Assembly (NCBI GenBank): GCA_963711005.1
Contig: CAVQCJ010000002.1
Span: forward strand, 372,001-436,000
DNA: 64,000 nt
Direction of reading: 5' to 3'
DNA from: CAVQCJ01 sp963711005
GTDB lineage: Bacteria > Actinomycetota > Actinomycetes > Prado026
The translations under genes were made by a program, and so were the position numbers. Under the pieces are notes generated by a model. That model was not told the origin of the DNA and did not search any database. It saw only the letters and a program-made list of their open reading frames with translations. Each line of letters begins with the position of its first letter. Positions within the stretch are counted from its first letter, which is position 1. Shown one piece after another: positions 7,922-15,290 of the stretch.

Positions 7922-9154
7922 ATGCCGTTGGAGACCTCGCCGGAGCATCCCGTCCCGGTCCGTACCGTCGCGCGCCTGATCAGCGACTGGGTCGGGCGGC
8001 TCGGCCGGGTCTGGGTGGAGGGCCAGGTGGCCCAGCTGTCCCGCCGGCCCGGCGCCGGGACGGTCTTCCTCACGCTGCGCGACCCGGTCGCCGAGGCGTC
8101 GCTGACCATCACCGCGCCCCGGGCCGTTCTGGACGCCGTCCAGCCGCCGCTGGTCGAGGGAGCCCGGGTCGTCGTGCATGGCAAGCCGGACTTCTACCTG
8201 GCCAGGGGGACCCTGTCGCTGGTCGCGGCGGAGATCCGGCCGGTCGGTCTGGGTGAGCTGCTGGCCCGGCTCGAGCGACTGAAAGCGTTACTGGCCGCCG
8301 AAGGGCTGTTCGAGGCCGTCCGAAAGCGGCCGCTGCCGTTCCTGCCGCGCGCGGTCGGCCTCATCTGCGGGCGCGGGTCCGCGGCGGAGCGGGACGTGCT
8401 CGAGAACGCCAGGGCCCGCTGGCCGGCCGTCCGGTTCACGATCGAGAACGTCGCCGTCCAGGGTGTGTACGCCGTGACCGAGGTCACCGACGCGCTGCGC
8501 CGGCTGGACCGCGACCCCGAGGTGGACGTGATCGTGGTCGCCCGTGGCGGCGGCTCGGTGGAGGACCTGCTGCCGTTCTCGGACGAGGCGATGGTCCGGG
8601 CGGTGGCGGCCTGCCTGACGCCGGTCGTCAGCGCGATCGGCCACGAGCCGGACACCCCGCTGATCGACCTGGTCGCTGACGTCCGTGCGTCCACGCCGAC
8701 CGACGCGGCCCGCCGGGTGGTGCCGGACGTCCGCGCGGAACAGGCGGGGCTGAGCCGCTCGCTGGCCGCCCTGCGACGGGCCGTGGGCGCGCTGGTGGAC
8801 CGGGAGGCCGGGCGGCTCGAGGCGCTGCGCTCGCGCCCGGTGCTGGCCGACCCGGTGACCGGCCTCGTGCAGCCGAGGCTGGCCGAGGTCCTGTCGGCCC
8901 GGGACCGGTCCCGGCGCGCGTTCGGCCACCACCTGGACCGCGCGGCCGCCGAGCTCGCGCACGCCCGGGCACAGGTGCGGGGGCTGTCCCCGGCCGCGAC
9001 GCTCGAACGCGGGTACGCGGTGGTCCAGCTCCCGGACGGGACGGTGGTGCGCGACCCGGAGCAGGTCGACGTCGGCACGGACGTTCGGGTCCGGCTGGCC
9101 GCGGGCGAGCTGGCCGCACGGCGGGTGGCGGCCGGCGCGGACGCGGCCCGGTGA
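7922..9154 (+). CDS. xseA: Exodeoxyribonuclease VII large subunit
   Basis: A 410-residue catalytic subunit of exonuclease VII, which degrades single-stranded DNA to oligonucleotides. It has the N-terminal OB-fold (VWVEGQVAQLSRR...VFLTLRDP) and the catalytic domain with IVVARGGGSVEDLLPFSDEAM and AIGHEPDTPLIDLVADVRASTP, then a coiled-coil region and the conserved tail LERGYAVV. ATG at 7922 is leaderless by its -10 box (TAGTCT). The TGA overlaps the possible early starts of xseB, so the two subunits are coupled. Confidence 0.94.
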   Translation: MPLETSPEHPVPVRTVARLISDWVGRLGRVWVEGQVAQLSRRPGAGTVFLTLRDPVAEASLTITAPRAVLDAVQPPLVEGARVVVHGKPDFYLARGTLSLVAAEIRPVGLGELLARLERLKALLAAEGLFEAVRKRPLPFLPRAVGLICGRGSAAERDVLENARARWPAVRFTIENVAVQGVYAVTEVTDALRRLDRDPEVDVIVVARGGGSVEDLLPFSDEAMVRAVAACLTPVVSAIGHEPDTPLIDLVADVRASTPTDAARRVVPDVRAEQAGLSRSLAALRRAVGALVDREAGRLEALRSRPVLADPVTGLVQPRLAEVLSARDRSRRAFGHHLDRAAAELAHARAQVRGLSPAATLERGYAVVQLPDGTVVRDPEQVDVGTDVRVRLAAGELAARRVAAGADAAR

Positions 9155-9171
9155 TGGCTAGGGTTGCCGCC

Positions 9172-9435
9172 GTGCCGAGCGACCCAGCCAGTCCCGACCC
9201 CGGCTACGAGCAGGCCCGCGACGAGCTGGTCGACGTCGTCCGCCGGCTGGAGGCGGGCGGGACCACTCTGGAGGAGTCGCTGGCGCTGTGGGAGCGGGGC
9301 GAGCAGCTCGCGGCGATCTGCCAGCGATGGCTGGACGGCGCCAGGGCCCGCCTGGCGGCCGCGTCGCCGTCCGCCGACGGCGCTGCGCCGGGAGAGGGCG
9401 ACGCCGAGCCTGCCGATCCGACAGCTCCGTCCTGA
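9172..9435 (+). CDS. xseB: Exodeoxyribonuclease VII small subunit
   Basis: About 87 residues with the single XseB helical hairpin: GYEQARDELVDVVRRLEAGGTTLEESLALWERGEQL. The small subunit binds the large subunit's coiled coil. Three starts are possible: GTG 9151 and ATG 9154, which overlap the xseA stop (translational coupling), or GTG 9172, which lies seven bases after TAGGGT (9159-9164) and would be leaderless. The conserved part begins near residue 9 of the last choice, so all three keep the domain whole. The C-terminal tail is acidic and low complexity. Confidence 0.88.
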   Translation: MPSDPASPDPGYEQARDELVDVVRRLEAGGTTLEESLALWERGEQLAAICQRWLDGARARLAAASPSADGAAPGEGDAEPADPTAPS

Positions 9436-9461
9436 CCGAGCTGCCCCCCGCGGCTGCCCTT

Positions 9462-10067
9462 TCAGGCGCCTGTCCGCATCGAGCCGGCCAGCGCCTCGAG
9501 GACCGGCCAGTCGGCAGAGCCGTCGACCACGACCGTCACGCCGCCGTCGGTGCGGACCAGGGCACGCCGGTCGCCCGCCCCGTCGGTCCAGCGCTCCCAG
9601 GTCACCCCGCCGACTTCGGTGGTGCCGCCGGTCCGGGTGGGGTCGCCGAGGACGTCGTGCAGGGTGCCGATCGCGATCCCGTTGGTCTGCTCGAACCCCG
9701 CGTACCTGCCGTCGGGGGTGATGAAGCCGACGTGCCAGCTGGTGACGCCGGGGACGCCTGCCGAGGAGCCACCCTGCGGGCCGTCGAAGTACGCCGAGGT
9801 GGCCTGCCAGCCGGACGGCAGCCCGACCGGCGCCAGCAGCGGGAACGCCGAACCGTGCCGGGCCTGGGCGAGCGTGGCCCGGTAGTCGACGACGTGCACG
9901 GCCTGCCCGTGCGGGCGGAAGGTGATGAGCAGCAGGACGACGACCGCGCCGAGGACCAGGCCGAGCGAGCGCACCATGTCGCCGACCGTCTTCGACCCGC
10001 GCGCCCTCGGCGCCGGCTGCGGGACCGGCTGCTCCACCGTCATGGCCCCATCGTCGCTGATTGTCAC
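9462..10067 (-). CDS. DUF4245 single-pass membrane protein
   Basis: A 201-residue protein with a short cytoplasmic N-terminus, one helix (LGLVLGAVVVLLLITF, about 34-49) and an external domain with LPSGWQATSAYF, WHVGFITPDGRYAGFEQTNG and TWERW, the pattern of DUF4245, found in actinobacteria next to xseA/xseB and glpX as here. Function unknown. GTG at 10067 overlaps the upstream flavin reductase stop by four bases (GTGA); ATG at 10043 is an alternative. Confidence 0.75.
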   Translation of the reverse strand: MTISDDGAMTVEQPVPQPAPRARGSKTVGDMVRSLGLVLGAVVVLLLITFRPHGQAVHVVDYRATLAQARHGSAFPLLAPVGLPSGWQATSAYFDGPQGGSSAGVPGVTSWHVGFITPDGRYAGFEQTNGIAIGTLHDVLGDPTRTGGTTEVGGVTWERWTDGAGDRRALVRTDGGVTVVVDGSADWPVLEALAGSMRTGA

Positions 10068-10681
10068 GCCGGCGGCGCCTCGTACTTCTTCCGGTTGATC
10101 CGCAGCACGTCGCCGAGCGTGGCCCAGTACGGCCCGCCGAGCCGCGCGACCGGTCCGAGCAGGCGTACGTCCACCCGCCCGTCCACGACGACCGACTCGG
10201 CGATGGCGATCCGGACCACCCGCCCGAACACCACGGTGGAGGCCGCGTCGTCGGTGCCGAACGGGTGGAACCCGACCACGACGCACTCGAGGGCGACCGG
10301 CGAGTCGCGGACCCGCGGCGGTGCGACCAGGGCCGACGACTCGCGCTCGACCCCGACGGTGTCGAACTCCCCCATCGCCCGCGGGTAGTCGGTGGCGGTC
10401 TCGTTGACCACCAGGGCGAGCGCCTCGGTGGCCACGTTGACCACGAACTCACCGGTCTCCTCGACGTTGCGCAGCGTGTCCTTGCGCCCGACCGAGGTGA
10501 ACTGCACGACCGGCGGAGCCTGGCTGGCGACGGTGAAGAACGAGTGCGGGGCGAGGTTGTCGACTCCGGTCGCCGACCTGCTGGACACCCACGCGATGGG
10601 CCGCGGCACGACGACCTGGGTGAGCCAGGAGTAGCTGGCCCGGGGGCCGATCTCGGCCGGGTCGAGCTCGAGGCGGGTCAC
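10064..10681 (-). CDS. Flavin reductase-like FMN-binding protein
   Basis: A 205-residue protein of the flavin-reductase (FMN-binding split barrel) family. Signatures: YSWLTQVVVPRPIAWVSSRS near the N-terminus, NLAPHSFFTVASQAPP, RKDTLRNVEETGEFVVNV and the C-terminal LGDVLRINRKKYE. Relatives bind FMN and supply reduced flavin or act in aromatic metabolism; the partner is unknown. GTG at 10681 is chosen because GGGAGG lies about nine bases upstream. It is translationally coupled to the DUF4245 gene and divergent from glpX. Confidence 0.82.
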   Translation of the reverse strand: MTRLELDPAEIGPRASYSWLTQVVVPRPIAWVSSRSATGVDNLAPHSFFTVASQAPPVVQFTSVGRKDTLRNVEETGEFVVNVATEALALVVNETATDYPRAMGEFDTVGVERESSALVAPPRVRDSPVALECVVVGFHPFGTDDAASTVVFGRVVRIAIAESVVVDGRVDVRLLGPVARLGGPYWATLGDVLRINRKKYEAPPA

Positions 10682-10798
10682 GATCTCAGCCTCCCAGACC
10701 CCCGATCGGCTGAGGATGGCGCGTCCCGGCACTGAGTACGATCCCGGGCAGCCGTGAGCGCGCCGTCCGCGCGCCCCGACCCGGAGGGACCTGGCGCG

Positions 10799-11815
10799 AT
10801 GACCTCGACCGCAGCGGCGGGCCCGACTGGGCCTGGGGCGCCCGACCGCAACCTGGCCCTCGAGCTGGTCCGGGTCACCGAGGCGGCCGCCATGGCCGCG
10901 GGTCGATGGGTCGGGCGCGGTGACAAGAACGGTGCGGACGGGGCCGCCGTCAACGCGATGCGCCGGTTGATCTCCTCGGTGTCGATGAACGGTGTGGTCG
11001 TCATCGGCGAAGGCGAGAAGGACCAGGCGCCGATGCTGTTCAACGGCGAGCGGGTCGGCACCGGCGAGGGCCCGGAGGCGGACGTCGCCGTCGACCCCAT
11101 CGACGGCACGACGTTGTGCGCGAAGGGCATGAACAACGCGCTGGCCGTGATGGCCGTCGCCCCGCGCGGGTCGATGTTCGACCCCTCGGCGGTCTTCTAC
11201 ATGGAGAAGCTCGTCACCGGCCCGGAGGCGGCCGGGTTCGTCGACATCACCGCTCCGGTCGCGGAGAACATCCGGCGGGTCGCCGCCGCGAAGGGCGAGA
11301 CGGCCGCCGAGATCACGGTCTGCATCCTGGACCGGCCCCGGCACGACCGGCTCGCCGCCGACATCCGCGCGACCGGCGCCCGGATCAAGTTCATCACCGA
11401 CGGAGACGTCGCGGGCGCGATCATGGCCGCCCGTGAGGGGACCGGCATCGACATGCTCGTCGGCATCGGCGGCACCCCCGAGGGGATCATCTCGGCCTGC
11501 GCCATGCGCTGCCTGGGTGGGGTGATCCAGGGCCGGCTGTGGCCGCGGGACGAGGACGAGCGGCGCAAGGCTCTGGACGCGGGGCACGACCTGGACCGCG
11601 TCCTCACGACCGACGACCTGGTGACCAGCGACGACGTGTTCTTCGTCGCCACCGGCATCACCGACGGCGAGCTGCTGCGCGGCGTGCGCTACCACGGGCG
11701 CGGGTCGGAGACGCACTCGCTGGTGATGCGCTCACGCAGCGGCACCATCCGCGAGATCAGCAGCGAGCACCGGCTCGACAAGCTCAGCGGGTACGCCGAC
11801 GTCGACTACCGCTGA
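10799..11815 (+). CDS. glpX: Class II fructose-1,6-bisphosphatase
   Basis: A 338-residue GlpX-type phosphatase that hydrolyses fructose 1,6-bisphosphate in gluconeogenesis. Metal and substrate motifs are intact: GVVVIGEGEKDQAPML, VDPIDGTTLCAKG, FITDGDVAGAI and GIGGTPEGIISACA. ATG at 10799 has GGAGGGA ten bases upstream; an in-frame GTG at 10754 would add 15 poorly conserved residues. A -10 box TACGAT at 10737-10742 would give a leader of about 50 nt. This is the only fructose bisphosphatase visible here and forms a carbon-metabolism neighbourhood with the fumarases. Confidence 0.94.
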   Translation: MTSTAAAGPTGPGAPDRNLALELVRVTEAAAMAAGRWVGRGDKNGADGAAVNAMRRLISSVSMNGVVVIGEGEKDQAPMLFNGERVGTGEGPEADVAVDPIDGTTLCAKGMNNALAVMAVAPRGSMFDPSAVFYMEKLVTGPEAAGFVDITAPVAENIRRVAAAKGETAAEITVCILDRPRHDRLAADIRATGARIKFITDGDVAGAIMAAREGTGIDMLVGIGGTPEGIISACAMRCLGGVIQGRLWPRDEDERRKALDAGHDLDRVLTTDDLVTSDDVFFVATGITDGELLRGVRYHGRGSETHSLVMRSRSGTIREISSEHRLDKLSGYADVDYR

Positions 11816-11841
11816 CGGCGCACGCCGCCCTCGTCCGGGCG

Positions 11842-12648
11842 TCACAGCGTCAGGTCCAGCTTCAGCGTGAGGAACGCGTCCCGGTCGACCTGCGCGCGGG
11901 TGGTCAGCTGGTGGTCGGCGGTCGGGTAGAGGACGACCTGCGCCTGCGGGTCGGCCGTCGTGAAGCGGTCGCGGACGGCCTCCGGCACGTACACGTCCTG
12001 GCCGGCCCACTGCAGCAGCAGCCGCGGGCCGAGCCGGGCCACGTGCCGCACCGGCTGCAGGCCGTGGAACAGGGCGTTGTACGTCCGCGCCTTCGCGCCG
12101 GTGTAGCCGAGCCAGTACGTCGAGAACCAGTTGCCCCAGGACGCGTCCGGGGCCGCGAAGACCGCCGCGGCGATATCCGGGTGCAGGTCGGCGATCAGCG
12201 AGCCGTACATCGCCCCGTAGTCGTGGCCGACCAGCGCGACCCGCCTCGGGTCGACGCCGCGGACCCGCTCGAGCAGGCGGAGCGCGGCGTCGAACGCCTG
12301 CCGCTGCTCGATGACCGTCTCGACGTCGGAGGCGTCACCGACGGGGTCGGCCCGCCACGGGAAGCTGCCCTGCGGCAGCAGCGAGACCGCTCCGTGCGAG
12401 GCCAGGTCGATCGCCTCCGAGAGGAACTCGGTCCGGTCCGAGTGGATCTGCCCGAGCCAGTGCAGGAACAGGATCCCGGCGCGGCTGCGCGGCGCGGGGT
12501 CGCCCGCCTCGTGCACGAGGTAGGCCGGCACCGACGCCTGCCCGGGCACCGGCACGAGCACGTCCTCGACGACGACCCGTCCGACCGACTGGACGGCCGA
12601 GTCGGCCACCGACCTGCCCGGGGAACGGCTGGGCGACCCACCTGGCAC
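11842..12648 (-). CDS. Alpha/beta hydrolase with Asp at the nucleophile elbow
   Basis: A 268-residue alpha/beta-hydrolase. The oxyanion region is ILFLHWLGQ; the nucleophile elbow reads VGHDYGAMYG (Asp about residue 143) where serine esterases have G-x-S-x-G and dienelactone hydrolases have Cys; the acid and His are offered by QWAGQDVYVPE and PTADHQLT. Aspartate nucleophiles are known in haloalkane dehalogenases and epoxide hydrolases, so the reaction may be C-halogen or epoxide hydrolysis, or the protein may be a non-classical esterase. No signal peptide is evident. GTG at 12648 is the listed start but starts further in are possible. It faces the CGNR-type gene across a repeat-rich spacer. 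Confidence 0.65.
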   Translation of the reverse strand: MPGGSPSRSPGRSVADSAVQSVGRVVVEDVLVPVPGQASVPAYLVHEAGDPAPRSRAGILFLHWLGQIHSDRTEFLSEAIDLASHGAVSLLPQGSFPWRADPVGDASDVETVIEQRQAFDAALRLLERVRGVDPRRVALVGHDYGAMYGSLIADLHPDIAAAVFAAPDASWGNWFSTYWLGYTGAKARTYNALFHGLQPVRHVARLGPRLLLQWAGQDVYVPEAVRDRFTTADPQAQVVLYPTADHQLTTRAQVDRDAFLTLKLDLTL

Positions 12649-12675
12649 GTCCCGTCATCCCTCCCGTGCTCGTCG

Positions 12676-12749
12676 CGTCAGTATCAAAAGACACTGAGAT
12701 GCTGACGGACTCTAGAGTCGGTAGCCTGAGGCGTCAAGCAACTGACGCC
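12676..12749. promoter_or_regulatory. Repeat-rich divergent operator region
   Basis: Between the hydrolase and the CGNR-type regulator lie three nested inverted repeats: CGTCAG (12676-12681) with CTGACG (12702-12707); the perfect 12-bp palindrome GACTCTAGAGTC (12708-12719); and GGCGTCA (12730-12736) with TGACGCC (12743-12749). The CGTCA half-site thus occurs four times in inverted pairs. The stretch is more AT-rich than its surroundings. This is what an autoregulated divergent operator would look like. Confidence 0.5.
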
Positions 12750-12783
12750 AGGCGAAGATCCGGGGGCTGGGAGGCGGGAGTTC

Positions 12784-13389
12784 GTGGACGAGCGCAGGGT
12801 CTTCCCGGCCGAGTGGCTGGCCGGACCGCTGCCGAGCTCTTCCGGCGCCCCCGGTGCCGTGAGTGACCTCGACCTCGTCGTCCTGCTGGTCAACTCCCTG
12901 GACCTGCTCGCGGTCGAGCCGGACCGCCTCGGCGACCTGACCTGGTTCCGCACCGCCCTGCGCCAGACGGGTCACCGCGTGCTGGCCGACCAGCTCACCG
13001 ACCGCGACCTGCCCGACCTGCGCCGGCTGCGCGAAGCCCTGCGGTCGGTGTTCGAGTCCGCCGACCCCGGTGCGGTGGCGGAGCACCTGAGCGCGATGCT
13101 CCGGCGCGGCCGGGCGGTGCCGGTCCTGGTGTCCGACGCCGACCGGCTGCGGCTGGTCGTGGCCGCGGACCGCACCGGCTACGACGCGCTGCTCGCGCGG
13201 CTGCCCGCGGCGCTGGCGGCGTACGTCGCCGAGCACGGCCTCGCCCGGCTCGGCGTCTGCGGCTCGGACCCGTGCCGGTGCGCGTTCGTCGACCGCACCA
13301 GGGCCGGCACCCGGAGGTACTGCTGCGGCTGGTGCAACGACCGGCGGGCGGCGCGCGCCTACCGCAGACGCCGAGCGGGCGGTGCCTGA
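12784..13389 (+). CDS. CGNR-type zinc-finger regulator (ABATE-domain-like)
   Basis: A 201-residue protein. The N-terminal two thirds, with LVNSLDLL and LRRLREALRSVFE, resembles the stress-induced ABATE domain. The C-terminus is a zinc finger of the CGNR class: C-x4-C-x-C-A-F-V-D-R-T-R-A-G-T-R-R-Y-C-C-G-W-C followed by NDR in place of the usual GNR. Such proteins are presumed transcription factors. GTG at 12784 follows GGGAGGCGGGAG. The upstream inverted repeats and the divergent hydrolase gene are likely targets. Confidence 0.78.
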   Translation: MDERRVFPAEWLAGPLPSSSGAPGAVSDLDLVVLLVNSLDLLAVEPDRLGDLTWFRTALRQTGHRVLADQLTDRDLPDLRRLREALRSVFESADPGAVAEHLSAMLRRGRAVPVLVSDADRLRLVVAADRTGYDALLARLPAALAAYVAEHGLARLGVCGSDPCRCAFVDRTRAGTRRYCCGWCNDRRAARAYRRRRAGGA

Positions 13390-13417
13390 CCGGCAGCACC
13401 GGCTCCCCCGCGACCCC

Positions 13418-13813
13418 TCAGGCGGGCGGGGCGAAGAACTCGAGCGCGATGTTGTCCGGGTCGCGGAAGGACAGTCCCGAGCCGTAGGACGCGTCCACGA
13501 TCCCGCCGTGGGGGATGCCCAGCTCGTCCAGCCGCCCGGCCCACTTCTCCAGCTCGGTGCGGCTCGCACACCCGAACGCCACATGGTCCAGGCCAGGCCG
13601 GCGCGCGTCGAACGCGTCGCTGCTGGTCAGCGCCGGGAACTGGTGGAGTCCGACCAGGTTCCCCGGCCCCACCGCCCACACCACGTGCCGGAACGGCCCG
13701 GTGTCCTCGTCGAGGACCGGCTTCGCCCCGAACAGAGCCTCGTACCAAGGAATGCTTCGGTCGAGATCGGTGACTGTCACTGCCACATGGCCAAGCCCTG
13801 GGAACGTCGACAT
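13418..13813 (-). CDS. VOC-family (glyoxalase/bleomycin-resistance fold) protein
   Basis: A 131-residue vicinal-oxygen-chelate protein of two beta-alpha-beta-beta-beta modules. Markers: LGHVAVTVTDLDRSIPWYEALFG at the N-terminus (His metal ligand), GLDHVAFGC in the middle and SGLSFRDPDNIALEFF at the C-terminus (Glu metal ligand). Members include lyases, dioxygenases and drug-binding proteins; nothing narrows the role here. ATG at 13813 has GAGGAG about seven bases upstream. Confidence 0.82.
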   Translation of the reverse strand: MSTFPGLGHVAVTVTDLDRSIPWYEALFGAKPVLDEDTGPFRHVVWAVGPGNLVGLHQFPALTSSDAFDARRPGLDHVAFGCASRTELEKWAGRLDELGIPHGGIVDASYGSGLSFRDPDNIALEFFAPPA

Positions 13814-13982
13814 GCGCGTCTCCTCACCAGTTGTCGCAGCACCGACTCCGGTACCGCTCCCGATACCCCGGCCAACGCCGCCACGAGATGGCCGGTTCAT
13901 CGATGGCATTGTGCTCCTGGTCACGTCAAGTCGGACAGCCGACGGCCTAGCCGCGCGACGCCGGCAGGAGCACGCTGTCCCC

Positions 13983-14969
13983 GTGCGGGTTCGGGCGGTG
14001 GTCTCGGCTGGTGCGACGACGGTGTGCGCCGCGGTGCTCACCGTGCTCGCGCTGCCCGCCCCCGGCGCCGGTGCGGCCACGCCGGCTCCGGTGGCGTGGG
14101 GCGCGACCGTGCGGTTCACCGGGAACCAGACGCCGCTGCAGGCGGTGCAGGCGTTCCAGGCGAAGGTCGGGCAGACCCTGCGCGCCACCCGCGACTTCCT
14201 GTTCTGGGACTCGCCCTTCCCGACCGCGTACGAGGCCGGTCTGCGGGCGCAGGGCACGACGATCGTGCTGTCGGTCGCGACCCGGACCCGCAGCGGCACC
14301 GGGCAGCCGTGGGCCTCGATCGCGGCGGCGGCCCCCGGCTCGGCGCTGTACACGCAGATGCAGTCGTGGGCCGACCGCGTCCGTGACTTCGGCGCACCGA
14401 TGTGGGTGACGATGCAGCACGAGCCCGAAGAGGCCGGGAACAACGCGCTGGGGACGCAGTCCGCCTACATCGCTGCGTGGCGCAACTGGGTCTCGGTGTT
14501 CCGGGCGGAAGGCGCGACCAACGTGCACTTCATGTTCATCACGACGGCGTACGGCTACACCGTCAAGCCCGCGAACCGCAAGTACGTGCCGGCGTTCTAC
14601 CCCGGAGACGACGTGGTCGACGGCATCGCCGTCGACGCGTACAACTGGTTCACCTGCCCGAACCACCCGACCGTGCCCTGGAACTCGTTGCAGTTCCTCA
14701 TCCGCGGCCAGCTGGCGTTCGCGGCCGCGCACCCGGCCGAGCAGCTGTGGATCACGGAGTTCGCCTCCGTGAACGACCCGGCGACCCCGTCCCGGCGGGC
14801 GCAGTGGATCGCCGACGCGCAGGCGCTGTTCAAGACGGCGCCGTACTCCGCCTACCGCGGCGTCATGTACTTCGACCTCAACAAGGCCTGCGACTGGCGC
14901 GTCGAGACGTCGCCGTCCGCGCTGGCCGCCTTCGCCGCGATGGGCGCCGACCCGTACTACTCCGGCTAG
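13983..14969 (+). CDS. Secreted GH26-like glycoside hydrolase
   Basis: About 328 residues with a signal peptide (VRAVVSAGATTVCAAVLTVLALP, cut near GAGAA-TPA). The mature part looks like a (beta/alpha)8 hydrolase of clan GH-A, closest in pattern to GH26 beta-mannanases: FLFWDSPFPTAYEAG, the acid/base region WVTMQHEPEEAGN, FMFITTAYGY and the nucleophile region LWITEFASVNDP. It would act outside the cell on plant or microbial beta-glycans. The start is uncertain: GTG 13983 is chosen to begin the signal peptide; the frame is open far upstream, overlapping the VOC gene on the other strand. Confidence 0.65.
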   Translation: MRVRAVVSAGATTVCAAVLTVLALPAPGAGAATPAPVAWGATVRFTGNQTPLQAVQAFQAKVGQTLRATRDFLFWDSPFPTAYEAGLRAQGTTIVLSVATRTRSGTGQPWASIAAAAPGSALYTQMQSWADRVRDFGAPMWVTMQHEPEEAGNNALGTQSAYIAAWRNWVSVFRAEGATNVHFMFITTAYGYTVKPANRKYVPAFYPGDDVVDGIAVDAYNWFTCPNHPTVPWNSLQFLIRGQLAFAAAHPAEQLWITEFASVNDPATPSRRAQWIADAQALFKTAPYSAYRGVMYFDLNKACDWRVETSPSALAAFAAMGADPYYSG

Positions 14970-15200
14970 GTCCGGACCTCCCTGCTCGCTCGGGTGCGGG
15001 CCCGGCCATCCGGCTGCGGTGGCTGCTCGCAGCTGCGATGACCGCCTCGGCTCACCTGCGCACGGAATGGTCGACGCAGGAGTCGAACGCGCCGGCCCGC
15101 GGTTGTACGACCATGTTGCAGCAGTACCCGCGGCTTCATCCGCCCGAGATCAACCTGTAGCCGACGGGTTGCGGTCTGCCGAATTCATCCCGTGGAGGCC
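14970..15200. other. Non-coding spacer with one hairpin arm
   Basis: No convincing gene is seen between the GH26-like stop and the CWB2-gene promoter. ATCCCGTG at 15187-15194 pairs perfectly with CACGGGAT at 15208-15215 (13-nt loop), reaching into the promoter region described next. Confidence 0.4.
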
Positions 15201-15252
15201 TTGCGGACACGGGATCTGCAGGTAAAGTCCGCGGCGGACACGGGACGTGTCC
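15201..15252 (+). promoter_or_regulatory. Promoter with paired 12-bp direct repeats and a hairpin
   Basis: A -35-like TTGCGG (15201-15206) and a -10-like TAAAGT (15223-15228) are 16 bp apart, predicting a start near 15235 and a leader of about 56 nt. GCGGACACGGGA occurs twice, at 15203-15214 and 15234-15245, 31 bp apart (three helical turns), one copy on the -35 and one on the start site. GGACACG (15236-15242) and CGTGTCC (15246-15252) form a perfect hairpin at the 5-prime end of the transcript. This suggests a repressor or sigma-specific operator. Confidence 0.5.
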
Positions 15253-15290
15253 AGCCGGCGTGACCGGTCTGAGCTACAGGGGGTGGGCTC

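Noticed and set aside
8194..10452. Long minus-strand frame across xseA, xseB and DUF4245
   Set aside because: Low-complexity Arg/Ser/Ala composition; xseA and xseB on the other strand are certain.
10754..10798. Alternative GTG start for glpX at 10754
   Set aside because: The extra residues look unconserved and the ATG at 10799 has a strong GGAGGGA site; the upstream stretch fits a 5-prime leader.
14970..15290. Riboswitch in the leader of the cell-wall-binding protein gene
   Set aside because: The predicted leader is only about 56 nt with one hairpin; no known aptamer pattern is seen. Promoter plus operator repeats explain the structure better.
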